From Phycisphaerales bacterium (GTDB lineage Bacteria > Planctomycetota > Phycisphaerae > Phycisphaerales > Phycisphaeraceae), in NCBI GenBank assembly GCA_012031455.1, contig JAAUTM010000053.1, positions 1 to 7,598 of the forward strand: a stretch of 7,598 nt of DNA. The letters run 5' to 3'. A program made the translations under genes and the position numbers. This document shows, piece by piece, positions 1-6,101 of this stretch (the stretch's first letter is position 1; every line of letters starts with the position of its first letter). A model generated the notes under the pieces. The model worked only from the letters and a program-made list of their open reading frames with translations. It was not told the DNA's origin and ran no database searches.

Positions 1-871
1 GTCAGGCCTTCCTTGCGGAAGCTCATTTTCACGCCCTTGGATTCCTCGGTCGTCAGCAGTGCTGCCCGGCGAAACGCACTGTTAAGCAGCTCCGTCGAGA
101 CCGTGGCCTTCTTGTCGCCATCCTTGGGGATCACATCCTTGTAAGGCGGGAAATTCCCTTCCACCAGATTGCTCACCAGCAACGCCACATCCGTGGCAAA
201 GAGCACCTGATTGTCCGCGATTTTCACCTTCACCACCTGCTCCGCTGCTCCCAGCAAACGCACCAACGTGTTAAGCCCGCGGGTGGGGATGATGGCTGAA
301 CGATTGTCCCCCTTGGCGCTCTTGCATTCACCACGGGCCACCGCCAGCCGATGACCATCGGTCGCCACCACCACCAGCTTGTCTTTTTCACGTTCGACCA
401 GCACGCCGTTGATGGCGTATCGCTGTTCTCCTTGGCAGTGGCGTAGAGCGTTTGCTGGACCAGGCGGGTGAGTTCCTGGGCTTCGATGGTGAAGTCCGGC
501 TCGCCGGCAAACTGCGGCAGCGGGGGGAAATCCGCCACTGGGTAGGTCAGCACTTTGAAATGGGCATCCTGCCCGCGAATGTGCGTGGTTTCATCATCGG
601 CCTGGATCGTGAGCGTGGCATCGGGCGAATCGCGCACGATGGAGTTGAACTTGTCCGCAGGCACCAGCACGGTTCCGGGTTCCTGCACTTCCACCCGACC
701 GGTGGTGTAGCGCAGGGCAACCTCCATGTCGGTGCCTTCGAGGGTGAGAGTGTTGTCGCCAGTGGTGAGCTTGACACAGGTCAGCACCGGCTTGGGGGTC
801 CTGGCCGGTACGACCGGGGCCACCATGTTCAAGGCCTCAACCAATGCTCCGCGATCACAAATGACTTTCAT
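1..871 (-). CDS. dnaN: DNA polymerase III subunit beta (sliding clamp), partial, one frameshift
   Basis: DnaN forms the ring-shaped clamp that tethers DNA polymerase III to DNA. The N-terminal domain reads clearly from MKVICDRGALVEAL, through ARTPKPVLTCVKL and GTDMEVALR, to VPADKFNSIVRDSPDATL and HIRGQDAHFKV, all typical of the clamp. About residue 150 the frame breaks: after TLYATAKENS (near 420-426) one base is missing. In the neighbouring frame the protein continues as RYAINGVLVEREKDKLVVVA, then TDGHRLAVARG, the hallmark of domain 2, and on through NLVEGNFPPYKDVIPKDGD and RRAALLTTEESKGVKMSFRK to the window edge. About 290 codons are present; a full clamp has about 365-375, so the last quarter lies outside. 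The ATG at 871 is preferred over an in-frame TTG at 877 because AGGGG lies 7 bases before it. dnaA is not beside its 5' end. Identity is very sure; the frameshift is probably an artefact, since the gene is essential. Confidence 0.95.
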
Positions 872-878
872 GGACAAA

Positions 879-883
879 CCCCT
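879..883 (-). promoter_or_regulatory. Ribosome binding site of dnaN
   Basis: On the minus strand AGGGG lies 7 bases before the ATG at 871. It decides between that ATG and the in-frame TTG two codons upstream. No convincing -35/-10 pair for dnaN was found in 884-1115. Confidence 0.55.
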
Positions 884-1055
884 GTTGGGTGCGAGAAGTT
901 CAATCGGACAAGATTAACGATCGCTGCGTCAACCAGCAACCCCGGCCAGACTCCGTATGAGAGTTGGTGGACCATTTGTGAGAACTATACTGCCGTATTT
1001 GCATCATCCCCGGCTTGCTGGCAACCTGTGAACCCGGTCACCCCCAACGCTGGAG

Positions 1056-1081
1056 TGCCTGCAGGCATTGTCCGATATAAT
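1056..1081 (+). promoter_or_regulatory. Possible promoter with a 12-bp palindrome upstream of the glycosyltransferase remnant
   Basis: A perfect TATAAT lies at 1076-1081, 34 bases before the ATG of the glycosyltransferase remnant. The expected -35 position (GAGTGC) is poor. Immediately upstream, TGCCTGCAGGCA (1056-1067) is a perfect 12-bp palindrome lying between the -35 and -10 positions, where an operator could act. This may be the surviving promoter of the now broken gene. The -10 is seen directly; promoter activity and operator role are inference. Confidence 0.3.
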
Positions 1082-1115
1082 GCAGACCGTGTTTTAAAAG
1101 AAATTGGTAAAGCTC

Positions 1116-1283
1116 ATGCGTGTGACCCACGTCATCTCAGGTATAGACCCCGCTGGGGCAATTGGATGAGTTTTGTAACCTTCCCCCAAAGGGTTTTCTG
1201 CGCTCAAAATACCCTCAACTGCAGGGTCGGCCACTGGTGCTGTTTCTCAGTCGGGTCCATCCCAAAAAAGGTCCGGACCTGCT
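1116..1283 (+). pseudogene. Remnant of a family-4 glycosyltransferase, internally deleted and cut at its 3' end
   Basis: Two separated parts of one GT-B glycosyltransferase lie side by side. From the ATG at 1116 the sequence reads MRVTHVISGIDPAG, a usual N-terminus of GT4 enzymes that build surface polysaccharides, and hits a TGA at 1167. In another frame, from about 1162, it reads LDEFCNLPPKGFLRSKYPQL and then GRPLVLFLSRVHPKKGPDLL. That is the inter-domain segment, with the LF-L-SR-HPKKG motif that opens the C-terminal, donor-binding domain. In an intact enzyme of about 380 residues these parts are separated by around 180-200 residues, so most of the N-terminal domain is gone. After LLSIY (about 1283) similarity ends where the convergent hydrolase gene begins, so the catalytic C-terminal domain is also lost. 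No function can remain. A misassembly that joined distant pieces would look the same. Family identity is fairly sure; the mechanism of loss is not. Confidence 0.72.
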
Positions 1284-1289
1284 CAGTAT

Positions 1290-2078
1290 TTACCGTCCGA
1301 AGACTTCACGCAGGCCATCGAGCAGCAATCGCCATGAGCGCTCATCAGCCTGTTTCTGGTATGCCACGCCGGGGATATTGGCAGCACCGGCTCCGGGGTT
1401 GGTGAAGCTATGTACCGCATTGCCATAGTGCACCAGTTGCCAGTCGGCCTTGGCGTGGCGCATTTCGGCAATGAAATCGGTGATGGCCGTGGACGGTTCA
1501 AACGCATCATCTGCTCCGTGCAACACCATGACATGCCCCTTGATCGCACCGGGTTGTGCCGGCTTGTCCGTGGCCAGGTTGCCATGGAAAGAAGCCGCCA
1601 GTTTGAGGTCCGCTCCGCTGCGGGCGTATGCAAGGGTGACTGACCCGCCGAAGCAGTAACCAATACAGGCTCGCTGGGTCACATCCGCCTCGGGCAGTTT
1701 GGCTACAGCCTCGGTTGCGGCATCGAGTAATTTCATTGCCTGCGGATCCGCACGCACCGCCGTAGCCCATGCACCTGCCTGTTTGGCGTCGGTGGTGGTT
1801 CGGCCCTGGCCATACATATCCACTGCCAGGCCCAGGTAACCTTGCTCGGCCAGCATGTTGATGCGGCGTTTGGCGTAGTCGTTCAACCCCCACCACTCAT
1901 GAATCACCAGCACCACGGGGCGTTTCCCTGCAATTCCCGTATCCCAGGCGGCAACGCTTTGGTAGGTTTGGCCATTGAGCTGGTATTCCAGCACCCGCGT
2001 TTCCACCTGAGCATGCACGAGTGTGGCTCCGGTCAGCATGAGCAAACCCATCAGCACCATCCAGCGACGATTTAACAT
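1290..2078 (-). CDS. Exported dienelactone hydrolase-family protein
   Basis: This is an intact alpha/beta hydrolase of the dienelactone hydrolase family, 262 residues. Family members hydrolyse cyclic esters or lactones; the substrate here is unknown. The expected nucleophile is Cys142 in GYCFGG, with Asp191 in HGADDAF and His223 in NAVHSFTNP completing the triad. Glu61 in HEWWG matches the conserved glutamate that gates the cysteine in the classical enzyme. The first 23 residues (MLNRR, a hydrophobic stretch, then LVHA) form a signal peptide with likely cleavage after VHA, so the protein acts outside the cytoplasm, unlike cytosolic catabolic dienelactone hydrolases. The ATG at 2078 is chosen over one at 2108 because AGGAG lies 7 bases before it and the signal peptide then starts cleanly. 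It is divergent from ribH across a gap of about 130 bases. No catechol-degradation genes lie nearby, so a role in chloroaromatic breakdown is unlikely. Confidence 0.9.
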   Translation of the reverse strand: MLNRRWMVLMGLLMLTGATLVHAQVETRVLEYQLNGQTYQSVAAWDTGIAGKRPVVLVIHEWWGLNDYAKRRINMLAEQGYLGLAVDMYGQGRTTTDAKQAGAWATAVRADPQAMKLLDAATEAVAKLPEADVTQRACIGYCFGGSVTLAYARSGADLKLAASFHGNLATDKPAQPGAIKGHVMVLHGADDAFEPSTAITDFIAEMRHAKADWQLVHYGNAVHSFTNPGAGAANIPGVAYQKQADERSWRLLLDGLREVFGR

Positions 2079-2085
2079 GGCGTGT

Positions 2086-2090
2086 CTCCT
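2086..2090 (-). promoter_or_regulatory. Ribosome binding site of the dienelactone hydrolase gene
   Basis: AGGAG on the minus strand lies 7 bases before the ATG at 2078. It fixes this start in preference to the in-frame upstream ATG at 2108. Confidence 0.6.
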
Positions 2091-2149
2091 TGGTAAGCGG
2101 ATGTTCACCGTTTTTCATCGTAGGCTGGATGGAGTCGTGAAGGGTGATT

Positions 2150-2179
2150 TTGCGAATTACCTGTCTCACCGGCTACACT
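2150..2179 (+). promoter_or_regulatory. Candidate promoter of ribH
   Basis: TTGCGA (2150-2155) and TACACT (2174-2179), 18 bases apart, each match 4 of 6 bases of the sigma-70 consensus and end 30 bases before the ribH ATG. There is no room for an FMN riboswitch in the short leader and none of its conserved sequence was seen. Confidence 0.35.
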
Positions 2180-2208
2180 GTGCAATCCCAGAACAGAGGA
2201 GACCAGCC

Positions 2209-2674
2209 ATGACCCAGCGACTTGAAGGTGATCTGATCGTTCGTGATGCGAAGGTGGCGATCGTCGTCGCCCGTTTCAATGATTTTCTCACGGGCAAACT
2301 TGTGGAAGGTGCCACCGATGCTTTTGTGCGACATGGGGGGTAAGGCCGAAGGCCCTGACCATCGCTATGTTCCCGGCAGCTACGAAATCCCTACCGTGGC
2401 CAGCAAACTTGCCCATAGTGGCAAGTATCAGGCGGTGGTGTGTCTGGGTTGTGTGATTCGTGGGGCCACCGATCACTACGACTACGTGGTGCAGAATGCG
2501 ACCAAGGGCATTGGTGAAATCGGCCTGCAGACCGGCGTACCCACCATCTTCGGCATCATCACCGCTGACAACCTTGAACAGGCCATCGAACGAGCGGGGA
2601 CCAAGCAAGGCAACCACGGCGCCAAGGCCATGCTCGCAGCCATTGAAATGATCAATCTGCTCAAACAGTTGTGA
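2209..2674 (+). CDS. ribH: 6,7-dimethyl-8-ribityllumazine synthase, one frameshift
   Basis: Lumazine synthase condenses 5-amino-6-ribitylaminouracil with 3,4-dihydroxy-2-butanone 4-phosphate, the penultimate step of riboflavin synthesis, in the cytoplasm. The first 44 residues ([15 protein letters not shown], then [18 protein letters not shown]) contain the ARFN substrate-site motif. The frame then meets TAA at 2341 after a run of six G (2335-2340). With one G fewer it continues [19 protein letters not shown] and [13 protein letters not shown] (His of the DHYDYV motif is the usual acid-base residue), then [22 protein letters not shown] with the phosphate-binding Arg, and a C-terminal [10 protein letters not shown]. 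The corrected length is 154 residues, normal for the family. AGAGGAG ends 7 bases before the ATG at 2209. No nusB, ribA/B or ribE lies beside it, so it is probably transcribed alone. The extra G is likely a sequencing error, as an interrupted ribH would cause riboflavin auxotrophy unless another copy exists. Confidence 0.94.
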
Positions 2675-2687
2675 GTTTGTGCCATCG

Positions 2688-3473
2688 CTAGATGATGAAC
2701 GACACAGCTGGATGGATGTCGCCGCAGGATGGGCAGATATCAAGCGATGCGCAGTTGCGACTGCATGACTTTGCCCGGGCGTCCCATACCTGAGTCAGGT
2801 CCAACCCCAATTGCACCGCGGTGCTGATACACAAGCCGTTCATCGTTTGCGGGAAGCGATAAAGTAAAAGCGTATCGCCCCGACCTTCAATGGTCATGTC
2901 CTTGTTGATACGCAGAACATTGCGGACCGGCAGATTGAAAAGCTGACGAACCAGCATGGGGTCGCTGCTGACCAATGTGTTGTGACGGGAGAAGGCATCG
3001 CCGAATTGAATATCGTTGGCGGCCCCGGTAGCAAACGTTCGCGTCCAGAAATTTTTGGGCACCACAATAAACTTGGGCAGGTCCAGCTCCGGCAACGACA
3101 GCATCACCACCGTGACACGGATTTCCGCATTGTCCATTTTACTGAAAGGATCGCCACGCAGATCAATCACCCGCAGCGCACCCTCGCCCCCGTCATTGGC
3201 GGCTCCCTCGTACAACTGTTGCAGTTGCCAGTGGGCTGCGTGATAGAGTTCAAAGCCTGCCAGCTGTTCGAGCACTTTTTCAGATGAGGCTTGGTCCACT
3301 TCAATAGTTGCCAGTTGCAGCCTTTGCTGCATTCCTGTCAGGGAATGAATGCGACGATGTTTGAAATACATCCAACCCAGTGCAATCAGCAGCAATATGC
3401 CTGCGACGATGACCAGCAACAACAGCGCTGGCCAAATCAAACCCTGGGTGGGATCCGCCGATGTGGTTGGCAT
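2688..3473 (-). CDS. Hypothetical membrane-anchored protein
   Basis: I do not recognise this 261-residue protein. One strong membrane segment lies near residues 12-37 (IWPALLLLVIVAGILLLIAL), followed by the positive KHRR, so the rest is probably cytoplasmic. The soluble part begins with a possibly helical region (SLTGMQQRLQLATIEVDQAS), then alpha/beta sequence with VIDLRGDPFSKMDNAEIRVT, PKFIVVPKNFWTR and VRNVLRINKDMTIEGRGDT. The end looks odd. After VWDARAK the frame gives SCSRNCASLDICPSCGDIH, whereas one more A in the AAA there would give VMQSQLRIA and a stop at 2740-2742, a more ordinary ending. A frameshift close to the C-terminus is therefore possible. The ATG at 3473 has a weak GGGA about 10 bases upstream. 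A promoter of its own lies in the 97-base gap after the gene at 3571-4206. It converges on ribH with 13 bases between stops. Confidence 0.7.
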   Translation of the reverse strand: MPTTSADPTQGLIWPALLLLVIVAGILLLIALGWMYFKHRRIHSLTGMQQRLQLATIEVDQASSEKVLEQLAGFELYHAAHWQLQQLYEGAANDGGEGALRVIDLRGDPFSKMDNAEIRVTVVMLSLPELDLPKFIVVPKNFWTRTFATGAANDIQFGDAFSRHNTLVSSDPMLVRQLFNLPVRNVLRINKDMTIEGRGDTLLLYRFPQTMNGLCISTAVQLGLDLTQVWDARAKSCSRNCASLDICPSCGDIHPAVSFII

Positions 3474-3505
3474 GGCATGGTCCCTGCCCCCCCAAGGTTG
3501 ACTTC

Positions 3506-3535
3506 ATCATACCGGAACGTCCCCTGATCTGGCAA
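3506..3535 (-). promoter_or_regulatory. Sigma-70-like promoter for the membrane protein gene at 2688-3473
   Basis: On the minus strand TTGCCA (3535-3530) and TATGAT (3511-3506), 18 bases apart, each match 5 of 6 consensus bases. Transcription would start near 3499, giving a leader of about 26 bases that includes a run of seven G. This is the best promoter match noticed in the window and suggests the gene need not rely on read-through from the gene upstream. Confidence 0.45.
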
Positions 3536-3570
3536 CATTTTTTTCAACAAGCAAGTCAATATGGTGCAGA

Positions 3571-4206
3571 TTAGGTCTGACTTTCAACTTGCTCTGCGGT
3601 CTGGGCCGCTGCCGCATCCTTGGCGGATTCCTTGATGTCACCGGTGACTTGTTCATCACGCAGGTGCGATTCCACCAGTCGCAGTAATTGCATGGTGGGT
3701 TCTCGATCGTATTTCCAGTCATCCAAGACGAGCTTGCGTTCGATGCCATCCGCCTTGTAGCTGACCACCGCGATGCCTTTGGTTTTCCACCGGTCCTTGT
3801 TCAGGCCGACGATATCGGCAAATTCCGCCCGCTGACCCGCATCGGTCACCAGACCTTTTTCATCTGCACCGACAAATCGCTTATATCCACGGATGTAGGC
3901 AAACAGTGCCGCCAGTCCGATGGGCAGGGTGATGCCCAGTTGGACGTACTGGGCGTACATGCTGAAAGCGCCTTTGGCCTGATCGGGTAGAGCCGGGTAG
4001 CCATTGGCCTTGGCGTACACCGGCCAGCTATCGCGCCAGTCGGCGTGCTGCAGTTTGTACTCTTCAAAATAGTTGGCGATGAGGTTGATTTTCGGATACG
4101 CCACAAAGCCGTCGTACGCTGACCAACTGGCGTAGGCCAGGAAAATCCCGGCAAACAGCGCCAATCGCCACATGTACGTTTTGCTCATCCGGGCTGTAAT
4201 CTGCAT
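3571..4206 (-). CDS. Hypothetical two-span membrane protein
   Basis: This is an intact 211-residue protein that I do not recognise. It has two predicted membrane segments, near residues 12-31 (MWRLALFAGIFLAYASWSAY) and 88-106 (VQLGITLPIGLAALFAYI). The roughly 55-residue loop between them is rich in Tyr, Trp and Lys, and a C-terminal domain of about 100 residues follows. That domain contains EFADIVGLNKDRWKTKGIAV and then RKLVLDDWKYDREP, and ends in an Ala/Glu/Gln-rich, probably disordered tail (AAAAQTAEQVESQT). Positive residues (IRGYKR) after the second span suggest the C-terminal domain is cytoplasmic. The ATG at 4206 is chosen over ATG at 4188 because AGGGG lies 7 bases upstream. It precedes the membrane protein at 2688-3473 on the same strand with 97 bases between, so the two may be partly co-transcribed. 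No function is proposed. Confidence 0.78.
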   Translation of the reverse strand: MQITARMSKTYMWRLALFAGIFLAYASWSAYDGFVAYPKINLIANYFEEYKLQHADWRDSWPVYAKANGYPALPDQAKGAFSMYAQYVQLGITLPIGLAALFAYIRGYKRFVGADEKGLVTDAGQRAEFADIVGLNKDRWKTKGIAVVSYKADGIERKLVLDDWKYDREPTMQLLRLVESHLRDEQVTGDIKESAKDAAAAQTAEQVESQT

Positions 4207-4213
4207 CAGGTGT

Positions 4214-4218
4214 CCCCT
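4214..4218 (-). promoter_or_regulatory. Ribosome binding site of the two-span membrane protein gene
   Basis: AGGGG on the minus strand lies 7 bases before the ATG at 4206, the same motif and spacing as for dnaN. It supports the longer of two in-frame starts. A TACAAT lies a little further upstream but no matching -35 was found. Confidence 0.5.
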
Positions 4219-4515
4219 GGGGGTTTGTCAGCATTGTATCGGACAACTTCCACGCCCGGGTGCATATCCCAGGCTCGATTGCTGAAACTTTTCGCAAGCA
4301 CAGCTGCTCAAACGTAGCCCCTCCACCGCTTGATTAAGATACGCTATCGGGACGGCTGAAGGTCGGCGTTCAGGATCAACACACACCGGGTCATGGCGAT
4401 TGTTGTGCCATGGTTGTTTTCATGGACCTGGGTAATATACAGGCAATCCTGCTGGGTAAGTAAAAAACCAGCATCCCTTTACCGGTAACAGGACACTGGT
4501 GGCAGAAAGGTTGAC
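4219..4515 (+). other. Non-coding gap between divergent genes, with a possible promoter and small dyads
   Basis: No gene was found here. On the plus strand TTGTTT (4414-4419) and TATACA (4436-4441), 16 bases apart, form a weak candidate promoter for the methyltransferase gene at 4516. The leader that follows holds a 6-bp stem TGCTGG/CCAGCA (4450-4455 with 4468-4473, loop of 12) and a perfect 10-bp palindrome TTACCGGTAA (4479-4488). AAAGG lies 5 bases before the ATG. The dyads could be operator or leader structures, but nothing ties them to a known regulator. The rest of the gap, 4219-4413, shows nothing I can name apart from a short inverted repeat CATGGC/GCCATG near 4392-4412. Confidence 0.3.
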
Positions 4516-5210
4516 ATGGCAATTCGGCGGTGGTTTCAAATCATGATGGAAAGCCTTCCCGCATACCACCTGGTACGTAATGGATACATCGGTTATCGGG
4601 AAAAGAGGAAACTGTGGGTGTGGGAGAAGAAGGGACAACCCCTGCCTCCGCCTCACCTTCGTAAACAGCAAGTGCTTCTGGAGTATGCCAATCGTTATCA
4701 ACTGCGGGTTCTGGTGGAAACCGGTACCTACCGTGGGGATATGATTCAGGCAATGCTTCCCCATTTCGACCGCCTTTACACCATCGAACTGAGTCCGGAT
4801 TACCATCGTTCCGCGGTGCGACGTTTCCGCAATGCCCCACAGGTACAACTTATTCTCGGGGACAGCCGGAACGAACTGCCAGCGGTACTTCGTCAGATTA
4901 ATCAACCGGCGTTGATCTGGCTGGACGGCCACTACTCCGGTGGCAGGACTGCCAAGGGCATCAGCGATTCACCTGTTCTCGAAGAATTGAGACACGTTTT
5001 TCAGACCTCATCCACCGGCCACGTCATGATCATTGACGATGCCCACCTGTTCGGTATCGACCCGGATTATCCGAGTACTGAGCAGTTGGAAGATTTTCTA
5101 CGTACCCAATGTCATCCCTACGCATGCGGTGAGGATACAGCATCCGCCTCACGCCCAGGTCAGTATCATGGGGCTTGCGGGTAACCGACCGAGCAAGCAC
5201 AGGCAGATAA
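4516..5210 (+). CDS. SAM-dependent methyltransferase-like protein, probable frameshift near the 3' end
   Basis: The protein has a class I SAM-methyltransferase fold. The glycine-rich motif is LVETGTYRGD (66-75), followed by the acidic strand end YTIELSPDY (88-96) and LILGDSRNELP (112-122). LIWLDGHYSGG (133-143) and VMIIDDAHLFG (170-180) follow, in the style of proteins found in glycan and secondary-metabolite loci. The methyl acceptor is unknown; sugar or glycan is inferred from the FkbM gene downstream and the GT10 beyond. As written, the frame stops at 5184 with an unlikely tail (DTASASRPGQYHGACG). If one base is missing in GAGGATAC near 5134-5136, it continues YSIRLTPR, the kind of DDxIRITP ending usual for this family, to a TAA at 5208-5210 (about 231 residues). 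The first 60 residues are basic and of unclear role. It probably forms an operon with the FkbM gene that starts 57 bases later. The fold is fairly sure, the function is not. Confidence 0.78.
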
Positions 5211-5253
5211 GTATCGCATTTGGTCAACATGCCTTCCGGCTGTTTCGGCGAAC

Positions 5254-5258
5254 AGGAG
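5254..5258 (+). promoter_or_regulatory. Ribosome binding site of the plus-strand FkbM gene
   Basis: AGGAG lies 9 bases before the ATG at 5268. It selects this start over an in-frame ATG at 5229 and TTG at 5220, neither of which has a comparable site. Confidence 0.55.
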
Positions 5259-5267
5259 TTTTTAACC

Positions 5268-6086
5268 ATGGCGTGGCAGGGAATCGATGCAATACGTAAC
5301 TGTCTTGACAAGTTCGGACCCAAACGCCGTTGTGGTCCGTTCATCAGAGAATATCGAAAACTGGTATTAGATCTGGCCAAGTTGCGTCAGCGTGTGGCGG
5401 GGGAATCCGATCCGCACATCCGGGAGTTTCTCGGCTACGCCTTGAGCAAGGTTGCCATCTCCCGATCACAGATTTTTCAGGATGCTTTTGTGACCTACGT
5501 GCTGCGGGAAAAACAAGGTGGCTTCTTCTGCGATTTCGGTTCCACCGATGGTGTCTTCATGTCCAATAGTTTCATGCTGGAAAATCATTTTGCATGGAAA
5601 GGGATCTGTGCGGAGCCAGCGCGTAGCTGGCATGAAGCCCTCCGCCGCAACCGGCCTGGTGCCATGATTGAAACCCGCTGTGTCTGGTCGGAAAGCGGGC
5701 AGCATCTGACTTTCATGGAAGCTCCGAGCATGGAATTATCCACGCTCGAACGTTTTAATCATGCCGATGGTCGCTCCAAGGATCGGCGTCAGGCAACTGT
5801 TTATGAAGTTGAAACCATTTCACTCAACGATCTGCTTCGGACCTGCAACGCACCGTCCGAATTGGATTATCTGTCCATTGATACCGAAGGCAGTGAACTG
5901 GATATTCTGCAAAAATTGGATTTTCATCAATATCTCCCCCGCATCATCACCGTTGAACACAATTACACATCCAGCAGGGATGGTATTCTCGCCCTGCTCA
6001 CTTCCCATGGCTATCAACGGGTTCTTCCGGAAGTCAGCTTGTTTGATGATTGGTATCTGGCTCCGGGAGTCCGGCTCCCAAGCTGA
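5268..6086 (+). CDS. FkbM family methyltransferase
   Basis: This intact 272-residue protein belongs to the FkbM (Methyltransf_21) family, SAM-dependent O-methyltransferases that often methylate sugar hydroxyls in polysaccharides and antibiotics. An N-terminal helical region (1-60) precedes SQIFQDAFV (67-75), typical of one FkbM subgroup. The SAM-binding loop follows as FFCDFGSTDGVFMSN (86-100), an FVDxGAxDG variant with Ser-Thr for Ala-x. The second strand is WKGICAEPAR (110-119). LDYLSIDTEGSELDIL (199-214) is the family signature, and RIITVEHN (225-232) carries the final strand. The start at 5268 follows from AGGAG 9 bases upstream. It lies 57 bases after the corrected stop of the methyltransferase-like gene, so the two are probably co-transcribed. 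It converges with the minus-strand FkbM gene with only 15 bases between stops. The family is sure; the acceptor is unknown. Confidence 0.9.
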   Translation: MAWQGIDAIRNCLDKFGPKRRCGPFIREYRKLVLDLAKLRQRVAGESDPHIREFLGYALSKVAISRSQIFQDAFVTYVLREKQGGFFCDFGSTDGVFMSNSFMLENHFAWKGICAEPARSWHEALRRNRPGAMIETRCVWSESGQHLTFMEAPSMELSTLERFNHADGRSKDRRQATVYEVETISLNDLLRTCNAPSELDYLSIDTEGSELDILQKLDFHQYLPRIITVEHNYTSSRDGILALLTSHGYQRVLPEVSLFDDWYLAPGVRLPS

Positions 6087-6101
6087 GGCCCCCGCACCTT
6101 A

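Noticed and set aside
884..1115. Replication origin upstream of dnaN
   Set aside because: No DnaA boxes (TTATNCACA type), AT-rich unwinding repeats or dnaA gene were seen.
452..1405. A plus-strand open frame of 317 codons opposite dnaN
   Set aside because: It lies antisense to the clearly recognised dnaN, crosses the glycosyltransferase remnant and the end of the hydrolase gene, and has no family-like motifs. It is a shadow.
2100..2208. FMN riboswitch before ribH
   Set aside because: The upstream gap is about 130 bases, the predicted leader about 23, and none of the conserved RFN element helices was recognised.
2330..2345. Programmed ribosomal frameshift in ribH
   Set aside because: No stimulatory signal or known precedent for lumazine synthase, and similar homopolymer breaks occur throughout the window, so error is simpler.
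2288..2743. A minus-strand open frame of 151 codons opposite ribH
   Set aside because: It is antisense to the conserved lumazine synthase reading and shows no motif of its own.
3485..3491. G7 run in the leader of the membrane protein gene as a phase-variation tract
   Set aside because: It is outside the coding sequence and outside the -35/-10 spacer of the predicted promoter, so a length change has no obvious effect.
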